Assembly (NCBI GenBank): GCA_022984795.1 | Contig: JALIHJ010000029.1 | Coordinates: 202,720-266,719, forward strand | Length of the DNA: 64,000 bases | Direction of reading: 5' to 3' | Source: Fabrea salina | Taxonomy: Eukaryota; Ciliophora; Heterotrichea; Heterotrichida; Fabreidae | Part shown: piece after piece, positions 43,214 to 50,651 of the stretch | How the letters are laid out: the number at the start of each line of letters is the position of its first letter | Numbering within the stretch: the stretch's first letter is position 1 | Program-made: the position numbers and the translations under genes | Notes under the pieces: generated by a model | What the model saw: only the letters and a program-made list of their open reading frames with translations | The model's database searches: none | What the model was told of the DNA's origin: nothing

Positions 43214-45265
43214 ATGAACTTCCTCAACCTCATCAACAGGAAACCTGACCCTTCGCCCCAAAGCAAGTACACAGCTTCCATTCCCAACTCAGACGCAGAA
43301 CTCTTCACACTGTCGACTTCCAAACAACCCATCATTGCTTTGCTCAAAAGCAACTCTGACCAAGACAAGTTAAGGGGAATGAAAGTAATCACTGCCATGC
43401 AAATCACTAGGAAAGACGTCACTCCTTTTCTGCCCTACGTGATCAACATCGTCACCAAAGACTTCAAACTCAAAAAACTCATTTACTTCTACCTAGTCAA
43501 CTGCTGTGGAGTAGCTACAAACGAAATACTCATGAGTATCAATTCTTTCCACAAAGAACTCAATGACTCCAAGCCCCTAATTCGTGCAAGTGCCCTCAGG
43601 GCCCTCAGCAGCTTGCAGATAGAAGAAATCTTCCCAATCCTGATGATGGCTGTGCAAAGGGCTGTAAGTGACTTTTCAATTTACGTCAGAAGAGCTGCTG
43701 CTTACTCCCTCCAGAAACTCATTGACTGGGAAGAATCAAGCAAGGAAACACTTGTGCAGCTGTTATGCAAGTTACTTGGAGATGCCAACCCCTTAGTTGT
43801 AGGGCCTGCTATGCTTTCCTTTCAAAGTCTCTGTCCTGAAAGACTGGACTTACTCCACTCTAACTTCAGAAGGTACTGCCGCTTACTTGAAGAAGTAGAG
43901 CAGTTCTTCGTCCCGGTGGTCCTCCACCAGTTACTTAGGTACTCCAGAACTTACTTAGACCAGCAGTTGCTTAACCCTCAAGCTAAGTTAGACCCTGACC
44001 TTAAACTTTTTCTGGACACTTGCACTGAACTGCTTCACTATGACAGTCCAGCTGTTTTAAGCAGTGTTGCGCAGGTGTTTTTAGTACTTGACCAAACTCA
44101 TTACTTTCAACAAGTGATTCCTTGTTTGCTTAGTTTCCAGCACCAACCTCAGCATCAAGCTTACTTGTTGCTTTGCTTGTTGGAAGAGTTTGCTAATAAG
44201 GTTCCAGACTGCTTCCAGCCCTTTTACTCTTACTTCTTTGTGTGTGCTTCGGACTCAAGGGACATTGCACTTAAGAAACTCCAAATTCTCTCTAGCATCG
44301 CAACTGAAGCTAACGGCAACAAAATCGTAAAGGAACTTGGTTTGTACTCCCGGAAAGAGTCTGAAGAAGTTTCTGTTGTGAGCATCGCCACCATCGGCAA
44401 AATCGCCGAAAAAAACCAAAGCTTAACCGAAACGGCCACCAAGCAGTTAGTAACCTTGCTGAAGTCCTACTCCCCTCTAGTTACTGCCCAAGTAATTGTA
44501 GTTCTAAGGAAACTTATATCTCAGAACCCCCAAAAATACAGGAAAGTAATTGTGCACTGTGCTAGAGTTGTGGAGAATCTGCAGTTCCCCAAAGCCAAAG
44601 CCAGTGCTGTGTGGATCATTGGGAAGTTTTTTTCCTTGATACCTACTTTGGCTGCTGAAGCCCTTAGAAAGTTAACTTTGGAGTTCACAAAAGAACAGTC
44701 TCCTGTGAAGCACCAAATCCTAAACTCGGCTGTGAAAATGTTCAGTGAAGCTCCAGCTCCCATCAAGCCAAAACTAAACACTATTCTCAAGCACTTACTT
44801 GACTTGGCTTTTTATGACATCAGTTACGACATAAGGGATAAGGGGAGGGTGTTGTCTTCAGTGTACTTGGGAGGCAACTTGTCTTTTCTAGAAAACGAGT
44901 TCCTTTTCAAAGACTCTGGGGAAGTCACAACTAAGGATAAAAAAAGCTCTGTGTTTGTGCCTCTTTCAGTGTCGTACTTAGTGGGCTGCAAAGTCAGTGG
45001 CTACAGTCGGCTTTGGGAAGACATCAACGACCCAGAGCACTTAAAAGCAACTTTAGAAACAGAAACTTCGGGACTGAGGGACCAAGAAGCAGTGCCTACA
45101 ATCAGAGTTCCCGAAAGTACACACTACTCCTCAGAAGAGGTGACTAGAGTAGCAGGCACAGGACTTGAAGCCCGACTTGCAGTGAACAACCCCGAAGACC
45201 TAGAAGCTTTCTTTGAGGCGTCCGAAGAAAGTGAGTACGAAAGTGAGGAAAGTGAAGAGAACTAA
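43214..45265 (+). CDS. AP-3 adaptor complex beta subunit, without ear domain
   Basis: A 683-residue adaptin trunk made of HEAT/armadillo repeats with KKLIYFYLVNCC, LIRASALRALSSLQIEEIFPILMMAV and YVRRAAAYSLQKL. The region SDQDKLRGMKVITAM and the acidic, serine-rich end (ASEESEYESEESEE) point to AP-3 beta rather than AP-1/2 beta, whose hinge carries clathrin boxes. AP-3 sorts cargo from endosomes to lysosomes and related organelles. Metazoan AP3B is about 1,090 residues with a hinge and ear; here the protein stops after the acidic stretch, so the ear is missing. Ear-less AP-3 beta is also seen in fungi and some protists. Confidence 0.88.
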   Translation: MNFLNLINRKPDPSPQSKYTASIPNSDAELFTLSTSKQPIIALLKSNSDQDKLRGMKVITAMQITRKDVTPFLPYVINIVTKDFKLKKLIYFYLVNCCGVATNEILMSINSFHKELNDSKPLIRASALRALSSLQIEEIFPILMMAVQRAVSDFSIYVRRAAAYSLQKLIDWEESSKETLVQLLCKLLGDANPLVVGPAMLSFQSLCPERLDLLHSNFRRYCRLLEEVEQFFVPVVLHQLLRYSRTYLDQQLLNPQAKLDPDLKLFLDTCTELLHYDSPAVLSSVAQVFLVLDQTHYFQQVIPCLLSFQHQPQHQAYLLLCLLEEFANKVPDCFQPFYSYFFVCASDSRDIALKKLQILSSIATEANGNKIVKELGLYSRKESEEVSVVSIATIGKIAEKNQSLTETATKQLVTLLKSYSPLVTAQVIVVLRKLISQNPQKYRKVIVHCARVVENLQFPKAKASAVWIIGKFFSLIPTLAAEALRKLTLEFTKEQSPVKHQILNSAVKMFSEAPAPIKPKLNTILKHLLDLAFYDISYDIRDKGRVLSSVYLGGNLSFLENEFLFKDSGEVTTKDKKSSVFVPLSVSYLVGCKVSGYSRLWEDINDPEHLKATLETETSGLRDQEAVPTIRVPESTHYSSEEVTRVAGTGLEARLAVNNPEDLEAFFEASEESEYESEESEEN

Positions 45266-45282
45266 GTATTAAAACGTTAAAT

Positions 45283-46557
45283 TTACTCAGGAAGTCTTTT
45301 AGAAAGAACTTGGGAGACTCCAGGTCTTTCTTGCGGGTTTTTTTGAGTCATTGAAATAATAAGTTGCGACTCAAAAGGAAAGCTTTCCTGGAAGTTACTT
45401 GGGAGTTGTCTGAACTTGCGCAAGTTAGTGAACAACTGGTACCTTTCGTGGGAAGTTTGGATGTCACACAGAAGCTCCAGCAAAATAAGTCCCAAGGGGT
45501 AAATATCTGCTTTCTCAGTGATTTTGGAGGAGGCCTCTTGTTCTGGCGCTAAGTACAGCGGACTTCCTGCGTTGGAGGAATTGGGGCCGTTGAAAGGGCT
45601 ATGAGGCTCTATGTCTTGCACATTGTTCATGATTGCCAGACCAAAGTCTCCGATTTTTACAGTCATGCTTTCATCAACGAAAATGTTAGAGGGCTTAAGG
45701 TCCCTGTGAATTAGGTTATTTCGGTGGATTTCGAGAACTCCTTTAAGTATTTGACGAAATATCATCCAACTTTCGTCAGCTTTAATTTGGGCAGCTCTAG
45801 TCTCCAGCCAGTCTCTTAGAGTCAGACCTGACCTAAACTCCATTTGGATGTTTAGTTCTAGCAAGTAAAAAGGCTCGAGTTCTTCTTCAGAGTCTTCACT
45901 TTCTGAGTCAGAAGTAGGCATTGAGTCTCTAGAAGCAACTTCCAGCCAGCAGTCGTAGTATCTCAAAAGGTGGCTTGAGTTTAAGGATTTCATTGAAAGA
46001 ACTTCCCTCAATGCTTCGTGCTGGCAAAGGTTCTGCTCGAGTCCTACTTTCACTAAAACAACCTTCACTGCGTAGAACTGTCCGTCTAAATAGCGCTTGA
46101 CCTTATAAACAGTGCCGAACCCCCCTTTGCCCAAAGTAGAAGCAATCTCGAATTTTTGGGTTCTTCTGCCGTTTTGGACTAAGTGGTGGTATTTAAATTC
46201 TTCTGAGCTTCCAGAAGTAACGCCATTGGGGTATATTGCTTTGAACTCCTTGGTGGGTTTTTTCTCCACAATAGTTATCTTCAGGGGCTCGGGTCGGTTT
46301 TTCCTTTGGATGCTTCCTTCAGTTCTTGACTGGGTCTTTAATTTACTGTACACTTTGTGCATCAAAAGTCCAACTAAGATGCAACCAATCAAAAGAAACA
46401 CAAACTTAGAGTCTTTAGGGTTAAATCCCTCTTTAGTAAAACTTTGCGCAGAACTAGTTTCAGGGGAGTTAGTTACTTCCAAAGGTATGCTTGAAAGCCC
46501 CTTTAACAAAGCATCCAGAACACCTTGGCTGTCTGCTCTAGATGGTGCAAGTCTCAT
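45283..46557 (-). CDS. PERK-like eIF2alpha kinase with a very short N-terminal region
   Basis: A 424-residue protein. Residues 52-70 (FVFLLIGCILVGLLMHKVY) form one transmembrane helix. The kinase domain starts near residue 137 (LGKGGFGTVYKVK), with AVKVVLVK, HRDLKPSNIF and DFGLA all intact. The acidic insert after the strand SHLLRYYDCWLEV (DSESEDSEEELEP) and the LELNIQMEFRSGLTLRDWL block are typical of eIF2alpha kinases, and a membrane helix points to PERK. Real PERK has a lumenal sensor of several hundred residues; here only about 50 residues lie before the helix, and an in-frame TAG upstream leaves no room for more unless an exon is hidden. It may sense stress by another route. It is 53 nt from RPC4, head to head. 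Confidence 0.8.
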   Translation of the reverse strand: MRLAPSRADSQGVLDALLKGLSSIPLEVTNSPETSSAQSFTKEGFNPKDSKFVFLLIGCILVGLLMHKVYSKLKTQSRTEGSIQRKNRPEPLKITIVEKKPTKEFKAIYPNGVTSGSSEEFKYHHLVQNGRRTQKFEIASTLGKGGFGTVYKVKRYLDGQFYAVKVVLVKVGLEQNLCQHEALREVLSMKSLNSSHLLRYYDCWLEVASRDSMPTSDSESEDSEEELEPFYLLELNIQMEFRSGLTLRDWLETRAAQIKADESWMIFRQILKGVLEIHRNNLIHRDLKPSNIFVDESMTVKIGDFGLAIMNNVQDIEPHSPFNGPNSSNAGSPLYLAPEQEASSKITEKADIYPLGLILLELLCDIQTSHERYQLFTNLRKFRQLPSNFQESFPFESQLIISMTQKNPQERPGVSQVLSKRLPE

Positions 46558-46610
46558 ATTTATGAACCATTGGCACTCTGGGTCCTAAAAGTTTGGACTC
46601 ATAAACTGCA

Positions 46611-47516
46611 ATGTCACAACAAGAGTCTAGATTTTCAGTGTCCAAAAAAATTAGCAAGCAGGGAGAAGGAGCTCTTCCTGCAAGACTCCAGTCTATCTTA
46701 ACTACTAAGTCAGAACCCACCCAGAAAAAAAAGTTCACTCCAAAAATCCCCAGCACACGAACTCCAAAACTGCAACCCCGAAGAAAGTCCTCAGAACTCG
46801 CAGCAGAACACGGACGCAGTGAAACAGTAGCGGAATTGCAGCACTCACTGCAAAGCACACTTTTAGTTTCCAAACAGGAGCAGGACCCTCGGTCTTTAAT
46901 CATCAATCGCAAACCCCGCCCTCCTGCTAAGGTGGCCTTCGGACTCACTAAGCGCGAAGAAGCTGAAAGGGAAATTGAACGCAAACAGAAAAAAGAACTA
47001 GACCAAAACACCTGGCTAGCTAACCAAGACACTACTCAGTACATTCCAATTACTTTGCCATTCTTTGACCTAGAAGTCCAGAAGTCCAGACTCCAACACT
47101 ACTCAGACGAGGAAGAAAACCCCGAAGTAAGGTCTTCGACAACAACTAACTCAGAAGTTATTTTGGACCAACAAGGAACCCCCAAAGAAAACCAACTTTT
47201 CTTTATGCAACTTCCAAAAGTTCTGCCACTTGAAGAAGGCAGAGGAGGCTCTGTTGGCAAACTCCAGGTTTTCAAAAGCGGCAAAATGCAAATGACTATT
47301 GGGAACCAGAAATTTGAAGTGCTTCCTGGAGTCCCCACGACCTTCCACCAAGAAGTAGCAAGCATCAGCCAAGACTCAATACACATTTTAGGTCCAGTTT
47401 CTAACAAACTAATAGTAGCTCCTAATCTATTTTCTCACTACTTTACACTTATCTTGTATTCTTTTTGTAGGTGGTTTGCAGTTGCTTCTTGTGTGGCCCT
47501 TGCTGCCACACCTTGA
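46611..47516 (+). CDS. POLR3D: RNA polymerase III subunit RPC4 (POLR3D)
   Basis: The N-terminal 200 residues are disordered and basic. The C-terminal part matches the RPC4 domain: LFFMQLPKVLP, GRGGSVGKLQVFKSGKMQMTIGNQKFEV, PGVPTTFHQEVASI, and the terminal ILGPVSNKLIVAPNL. RPC4 forms a heterodimer with RPC5 (C53/C37 in yeast) that works in initiation and termination by Pol III. Family members end soon after the VAPN-like motif; here the frame runs on for about 27 hydrophobic residues to TGA at 47514-47516, overlapping the opposite gene's coding end by 90 nt. The true 3' end may therefore be shorter than annotated. Confidence 0.87.
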   Translation: MSQQESRFSVSKKISKQGEGALPARLQSILTTKSEPTQKKKFTPKIPSTRTPKLQPRRKSSELAAEHGRSETVAELQHSLQSTLLVSKQEQDPRSLIINRKPRPPAKVAFGLTKREEAEREIERKQKKELDQNTWLANQDTTQYIPITLPFFDLEVQKSRLQHYSDEEENPEVRSSTTTNSEVILDQQGTPKENQLFFMQLPKVLPLEEGRGGSVGKLQVFKSGKMQMTIGNQKFEVLPGVPTTFHQEVASISQDSIHILGPVSNKLIVAPNLFSHYFTLILYSFCRWFAVASCVALAATP

Positions 47517-48017
47517 GCAGTACACACCAGAGTGAACTTTGGCAGAGAAACAATTTGCATGCCCTGGTTTAAGGCAATACAAACATTTGAGATGTTTGAG
47601 TTGGGAAGAAGATGCAGGGCTTTTTCTGGCAAGGCAGTTCCTGGAAGAGTGGCCCTCTCTTTCACAAACAGGGCACCTTTTGGAGAGGTCAGCTTTGCAG
47701 GCTCGGTTTTTGTGGCCAATTCCCAAACACCTGTGGCAAACCATCAAGGGGCAGTCGAAAGCGTTGTGGCCTTTGTTCCGGCACAAGTTGCACCTTTTCT
47801 TGACGCGCACTGGACAGGAGTTGGACATGTGGCCTGGCTCGTTGCAATTGTAGCATTTTATTAAAGGGTTGGGGTCTTCGAAGTACCTCCCTTTAGTTTT
47901 AAAAGTCTTGAAAAGAGTGTCTTCTGAAGGTTCTGGAGAAGGAGACTTGGGTTGGTTGTCCACGAAGTACAGTCCTTCGTTGTTGTCCAAACTCAGTAAG
48001 TTCTGGAGTAATTCCAT
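47427..48017 (-). CDS. CCHC zinc-knuckle RNA-binding protein (AIR1/ZCCHC7-like)
   Basis: A 196-residue protein with six knuckles in tandem: CYNCNEPGHMSNSC, CNLCRNKGHNAFDC, CHRCLGIGHKNRAC, CPVCEREGHSSRNC, CLYCLKPGHANC and CSRCGSKGHTRSNC. The N-terminal 50 residues are acidic. Most knuckles match C-x2-C-x4-H-x4-C, but the fifth is shortened. Number and spacing resemble Air1/Air2 and ZCCHC7, the RNA-binding subunits of the TRAMP polyadenylation complex that hands nuclear RNA to the exosome. The family call is by pattern, so another CCHC protein is possible. The last 30 codons overlap the RPC4 frame on the other strand. Confidence 0.75.
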   Translation of the reverse strand: MELLQNLLSLDNNEGLYFVDNQPKSPSPEPSEDTLFKTFKTKGRYFEDPNPLIKCYNCNEPGHMSNSCPVRVKKRCNLCRNKGHNAFDCPLMVCHRCLGIGHKNRACKADLSKRCPVCEREGHSSRNCLARKSPASSSQLKHLKCLYCLKPGHANCFSAKVHSGVYCSRCGSKGHTRSNCKPPTKRIQDKCKVVRK

Positions 48018-48075
48018 TAATTATAGGAGCTTCCCTGTTCTAAGTACTAAAGGTTTACGTTAAATATGTTCTAAT

Positions 48076-48522
48076 ATGAATCCAAACGAAGCTCCAACGG
48101 AAAATGAAGAAGAAAAACAAGCCAGGCAAGACTGGCTTTCCCAGGCCCGCCAGTCGTTACACTTAGAAACAGTGCAAAAATCTTTACAATATGGCTACGA
48201 CTTTTTGCTAGATAGACCACTTCCACGCAGCAGCAGATACCAATGGCAATCTGGGAGCTCTTCTCCATTGTCACCCAAACGGAGCATCCCTAGGAGTTCT
48301 TCAGCTTTCGAGCTTAGGTCTACAATGTCCACTAACCCCACTCTTGATTTTGAACTTACTGAAAACTTGCCTTCCATACCCCCTAACCCAGTTGAGTTAT
48401 CGCACCCTACCACTCCACCTCCTGGTCCCACTATTTATATTTTTAGAAGATCCACTTGGACTTCTCCTGAGGACTCACCTCCACACTCTATTCCCCAAAG
48501 AGGAAGATCATCCGATATTTAA
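48076..48522 (+). CDS. Hypothetical protein with proline/serine-rich C-terminus
   Basis: A 148-residue protein. A short acidic helix (NEEEKQARQDWLSQARQSLHLETV) is followed by a disordered Ser/Pro-rich part with several S-P sites and PPPGP near residue 114. No domain is recognised. Start ATG at 48076 preceded by AT-rich CTAAT; the stop lies 12 nt from the convergent SNARE gene. Codon use resembles the neighbours and the frame fills the space between two good genes, which is the main support for it. Confidence 0.55.
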   Translation: MNPNEAPTENEEEKQARQDWLSQARQSLHLETVQKSLQYGYDFLLDRPLPRSSRYQWQSGSSSPLSPKRSIPRSSSAFELRSTMSTNPTLDFELTENLPSIPPNPVELSHPTTPPPGPTIYIFRRSTWTSPEDSPPHSIPQRGRSSDI

Positions 48523-48534
48523 TTATTAATACTG

Positions 48535-49155
48535 CTAAAAGTATAAAACAACTAACAGCAAAACCACTGTGAGTGCCAGAATCACCCACCCTAAACACGA
48601 GTTTGAAGTCTTTTCTAGCACTTGCCTCAACTTTTCTTCAGAAAGTTCGAACCCTGAAGAGTTAGAGTCAAACTTCTTCTGGAGGCCCCCCAACAAGTAG
48701 TTGTGTGCTGATATCTCTTGGCCCATTTCTTCACTGTACCTTTTTAAGTTACTTGAGTAGCTGCTCAACTCACTCAGTGTCTGTTCTTGGGACCCAGCCA
48801 TCCTCAACTGCATTTCGTAAGAGTTCCCTCTGAAGGGTTCCTTTGAGGTTTCTTGAGCACTACTAGGTCTTACTTCCCTAAGTTTCTTGTCAGCTTCCCA
48901 GTACTTCTCTTCAAGTTCCGAAAGGGTGTTCAAGCGCTTTTCAGCTTCAATAGGACCTCTAAGTGTTGGTTACGTGTGTTGTGTAGTTGCAAGGCTTTCT
49001 AGTTCCCTGATTTCTTTAGACAAAACATCTAAGTTCTTGACGATCCTGGACTTTACTTTTTGAGGCGCAATGCTTCTTTCCAGCTCCCTCAAGTCAGCAC
49101 TTATGCCTCTCAGAGTTAACTTGGCCTTTTCAGCCTTTTTGAAGAACTCTGTCAT
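48535..49155 (-). CDS. Tail-anchored SNARE (Q-type), one 15-nt intron
   Basis: Splicing the 15-nt intron at 48959-48973 gives 201 residues. The N-terminus has an amphipathic helical region (residues 1-60). A SNARE motif runs from about residue 118 (QEQTLSELSSYSSNLKRYSEEMGQEI...LL), followed by the C-terminal anchor CLGWVILALTVVLLLVVLYF. The order fits a Qb- or Qc-SNARE of the secretory pathway. At the zero layer, where Qb/Qc SNAREs have Gln (as in E-V-x-x-Q-N-x-x-L of Bet1), this protein has His: E-I-S-A-H-N-Y-L-L, codon CAC. No specific orthologue can be named. Its start is 14 nt downstream of the previous minus-strand gene's stop. Confidence 0.82.
48959..48973 (-). other. 15-nt intron of the SNARE gene
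   Basis: On the minus strand it reads GTAACCAACACTTAG. Without removal the first exon runs into a stop; removal joins LATTQHT to GPIEAEKRLNTLSELEEKY in frame. Confidence 0.9.
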
Positions 49156-49169
49156 TTAATTATTATGCA

Positions 49170-49889
49170 TCAACCTAGTAAGTAGTTTTTCTTAGGTTTG
49201 GGTTTAGCAGGTTGGGATTTGGAGTTAAGGTAGTTCTGGATAACTTCTTGGTGTTCTTCCTCAGTCAGGGAAAAAAGAACACTTTCTTCTTGAAGCAAAG
49301 CTGCATCAATTTGTTTAGAAACAGAGTCTGTGAAACCGGAAGTCGAAAGGATTTCTCTCAAGTGGCAGTTTTCTCTTTCGAGGTGGTCTATTAAGTTAGT
49401 GTCTTCTTTTTCTTGTTCAGAGATTTCAAATCCAGTTTGACGCATGAGTTCGAGCATACTGAGGTAGTTTTCTTTTAACTTGTTGGTGGCTTTCTGCATT
49501 CTGTCAGACTGGCACTTTTCGTGGGCTAGTTCTTGTTCCAGCAACTCTATTTTTTTGCCTTTGAGTTTTTCAGCTTCTAGTTCTTTTTGGATTACTTTGT
49601 ACTTGCAAGTGATTTCTTCCATCACTCTTCTGTAGTCGTTCAGGTCTTCTTGCAGACTTTTGTTGTCCAAAATCAAGTTTTCAATTAGGCTTTTTGAGTA
49701 GCTGTACTCGTGTTTGTTAGCTTGGAAGCTAATGGCTGACTTGCTCTGGAGTTCCTTGCCAGGGTATTCGGGTGGTTTCAGTGGGTTGCGCAAGTTGCCT
49801 CTGAGCTTAACTGTTTGGTTGCGAATGGAAGACAGCAAGGAGTCCATTTTAGGGTCTTTGGAATTCTCCATGTAAATATTATAGTCCAT
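49170..49889 (-). CDS. FGFR1OP2/SIKE-like coiled-coil protein
   Basis: A 239-residue protein, mostly coiled coil from about residue 65 to 180 (SLIENLILDNKSLQEDLNDYRRVMEEITCKYKVIQKELEAEKL; LIDHLERENCHLREIL). The E-N-x-x-L-R-E-I-L element and the layout match the SIKE/FGFR1OP2 family, adaptor proteins of the STRIPAK phosphatase-kinase complex. The resemblance is limited to this pattern, so it could be another coiled-coil protein. The stop is TGA (49170-49172), good evidence that UGA terminates here because the next gene on the strand begins just 14 nt on. The first ATG lies 9 nt from the TFIIS start; a second Met at residue 7 would widen that to 27 nt. Confidence 0.6.
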   Translation of the reverse strand: MDYNIYMENSKDPKMDSLLSSIRNQTVKLRGNLRNPLKPPEYPGKELQSKSAISFQANKHEYSYSKSLIENLILDNKSLQEDLNDYRRVMEEITCKYKVIQKELEAEKLKGKKIELLEQELAHEKCQSDRMQKATNKLKENYLSMLELMRQTGFEISEQEKEDTNLIDHLERENCHLREILSTSGFTDSVSKQIDAALLQEESVLFSLTEEEHQEVIQNYLNSKSQPAKPKPKKNYLLG

Positions 49890-49898
49890 AATATTAAA
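49890..49898. promoter_or_regulatory. 9-nt AT-only spacer between divergent start codons
   Basis: The spacer AATATTAAA separates the FGFR1OP2/SIKE-like gene (-) from TFIIS (+). It is wholly A/T and contains AATATT. Confidence 0.5.
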
Positions 49899-50630
49899 AT
49901 GTCTGAGTCACTTGAAAGCATCCGAGAACTCCAGGACAAACTCCGCAACGGAGACGAAAACCAAGCAGAAAGCATTCTTTCCATTCTTTCAGGCCTCAAC
50001 ATCACATTTGACCAACTCAAAGAAACGAAAATCCCCAAAACAGTCAAAAGAGTTGAAAAGAAGTATCCTAAACTCCGCTTAACTACTCGCAAACTCATTG
50101 ATCAGTGGAAACGAGTTGTGAAAGAACGCAAAAGGGCAGAAGCCATTCCCACTCACGTAGAAGAGTACCGAGACCGCACCATCAAGTTGTTTACAGAAAT
50201 TCTGAACTCAAACGAACTAGCTACTGAGATTGAAAAGAGTCTTTTTAACAACATTGACAAAAACGACTACACCAAAAAGGCCAGGTCTTTACTTTTCAAC
50301 CTCAAAAAGAACTCAGGACTCAAACAAAGAGTCTCGGGTCAAGAAATCAGCCCTGACGAACTAGTCAAAATGAACCCCAAAGATATGGCCACTGAAGAAC
50401 GCAAAATTGAACGCGAAAAACTCGAACAAGAACTCACTGAAGGCCGCCGGAGTGACTGGAACGCTGTGAACAACGCCCCCAAAAACGGAATGTTCAAGTG
50501 CAAGCGCTGCGGCTCCAACAGCACTACTAACACCCAGATGCAAACTAGGTCTGCTGACGAACCTATGACAACGTAAGTGTTACTTAGATTCATCAACTGC
50601 ACCAACTGCGGAAATAACTGGAAGATCTAA
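49899..50630 (+). CDS. TCEA: Transcription elongation factor TFIIS, one 15-nt intron
   Basis: A 238-residue protein after splicing. Residues 1-80 are the LW/TFIIS N-terminal helical bundle; the middle domain (about 95-180) carries YRDRTIKLFTEIL and KNDYTKKARSLLFNLKKN; the C-terminal zinc ribbon is FKCKRCGSNSTTNTQMQTRSADEPMTTF followed, after the intron, by INCTNCGNNWKI. The acidic pair in RSADEP inserts into the RNA polymerase II active site to stimulate cleavage of backtracked RNA. Without the intron the last two zinc cysteines are lost, so splicing is essential. Confidence 0.96.
50573..50587 (+). other. 15-nt intron of TFIIS
   Basis: GTAAGTGTTACTTAG. It splits the zinc ribbon; removal joins DEPMTT to FINCTNCGNNWKI. 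Confidence 0.95.
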
Positions 50631-50651
50631 TAATTAGTTAAACCAAGTTGA

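Noticed and set aside
47456-47470. GTATTCTTTTTGTAG as a 15-nt intron in RPC4
   Set aside because: Length and ends fit, but removal keeps the frame and the same TGA stop, so nothing in the protein supports it.
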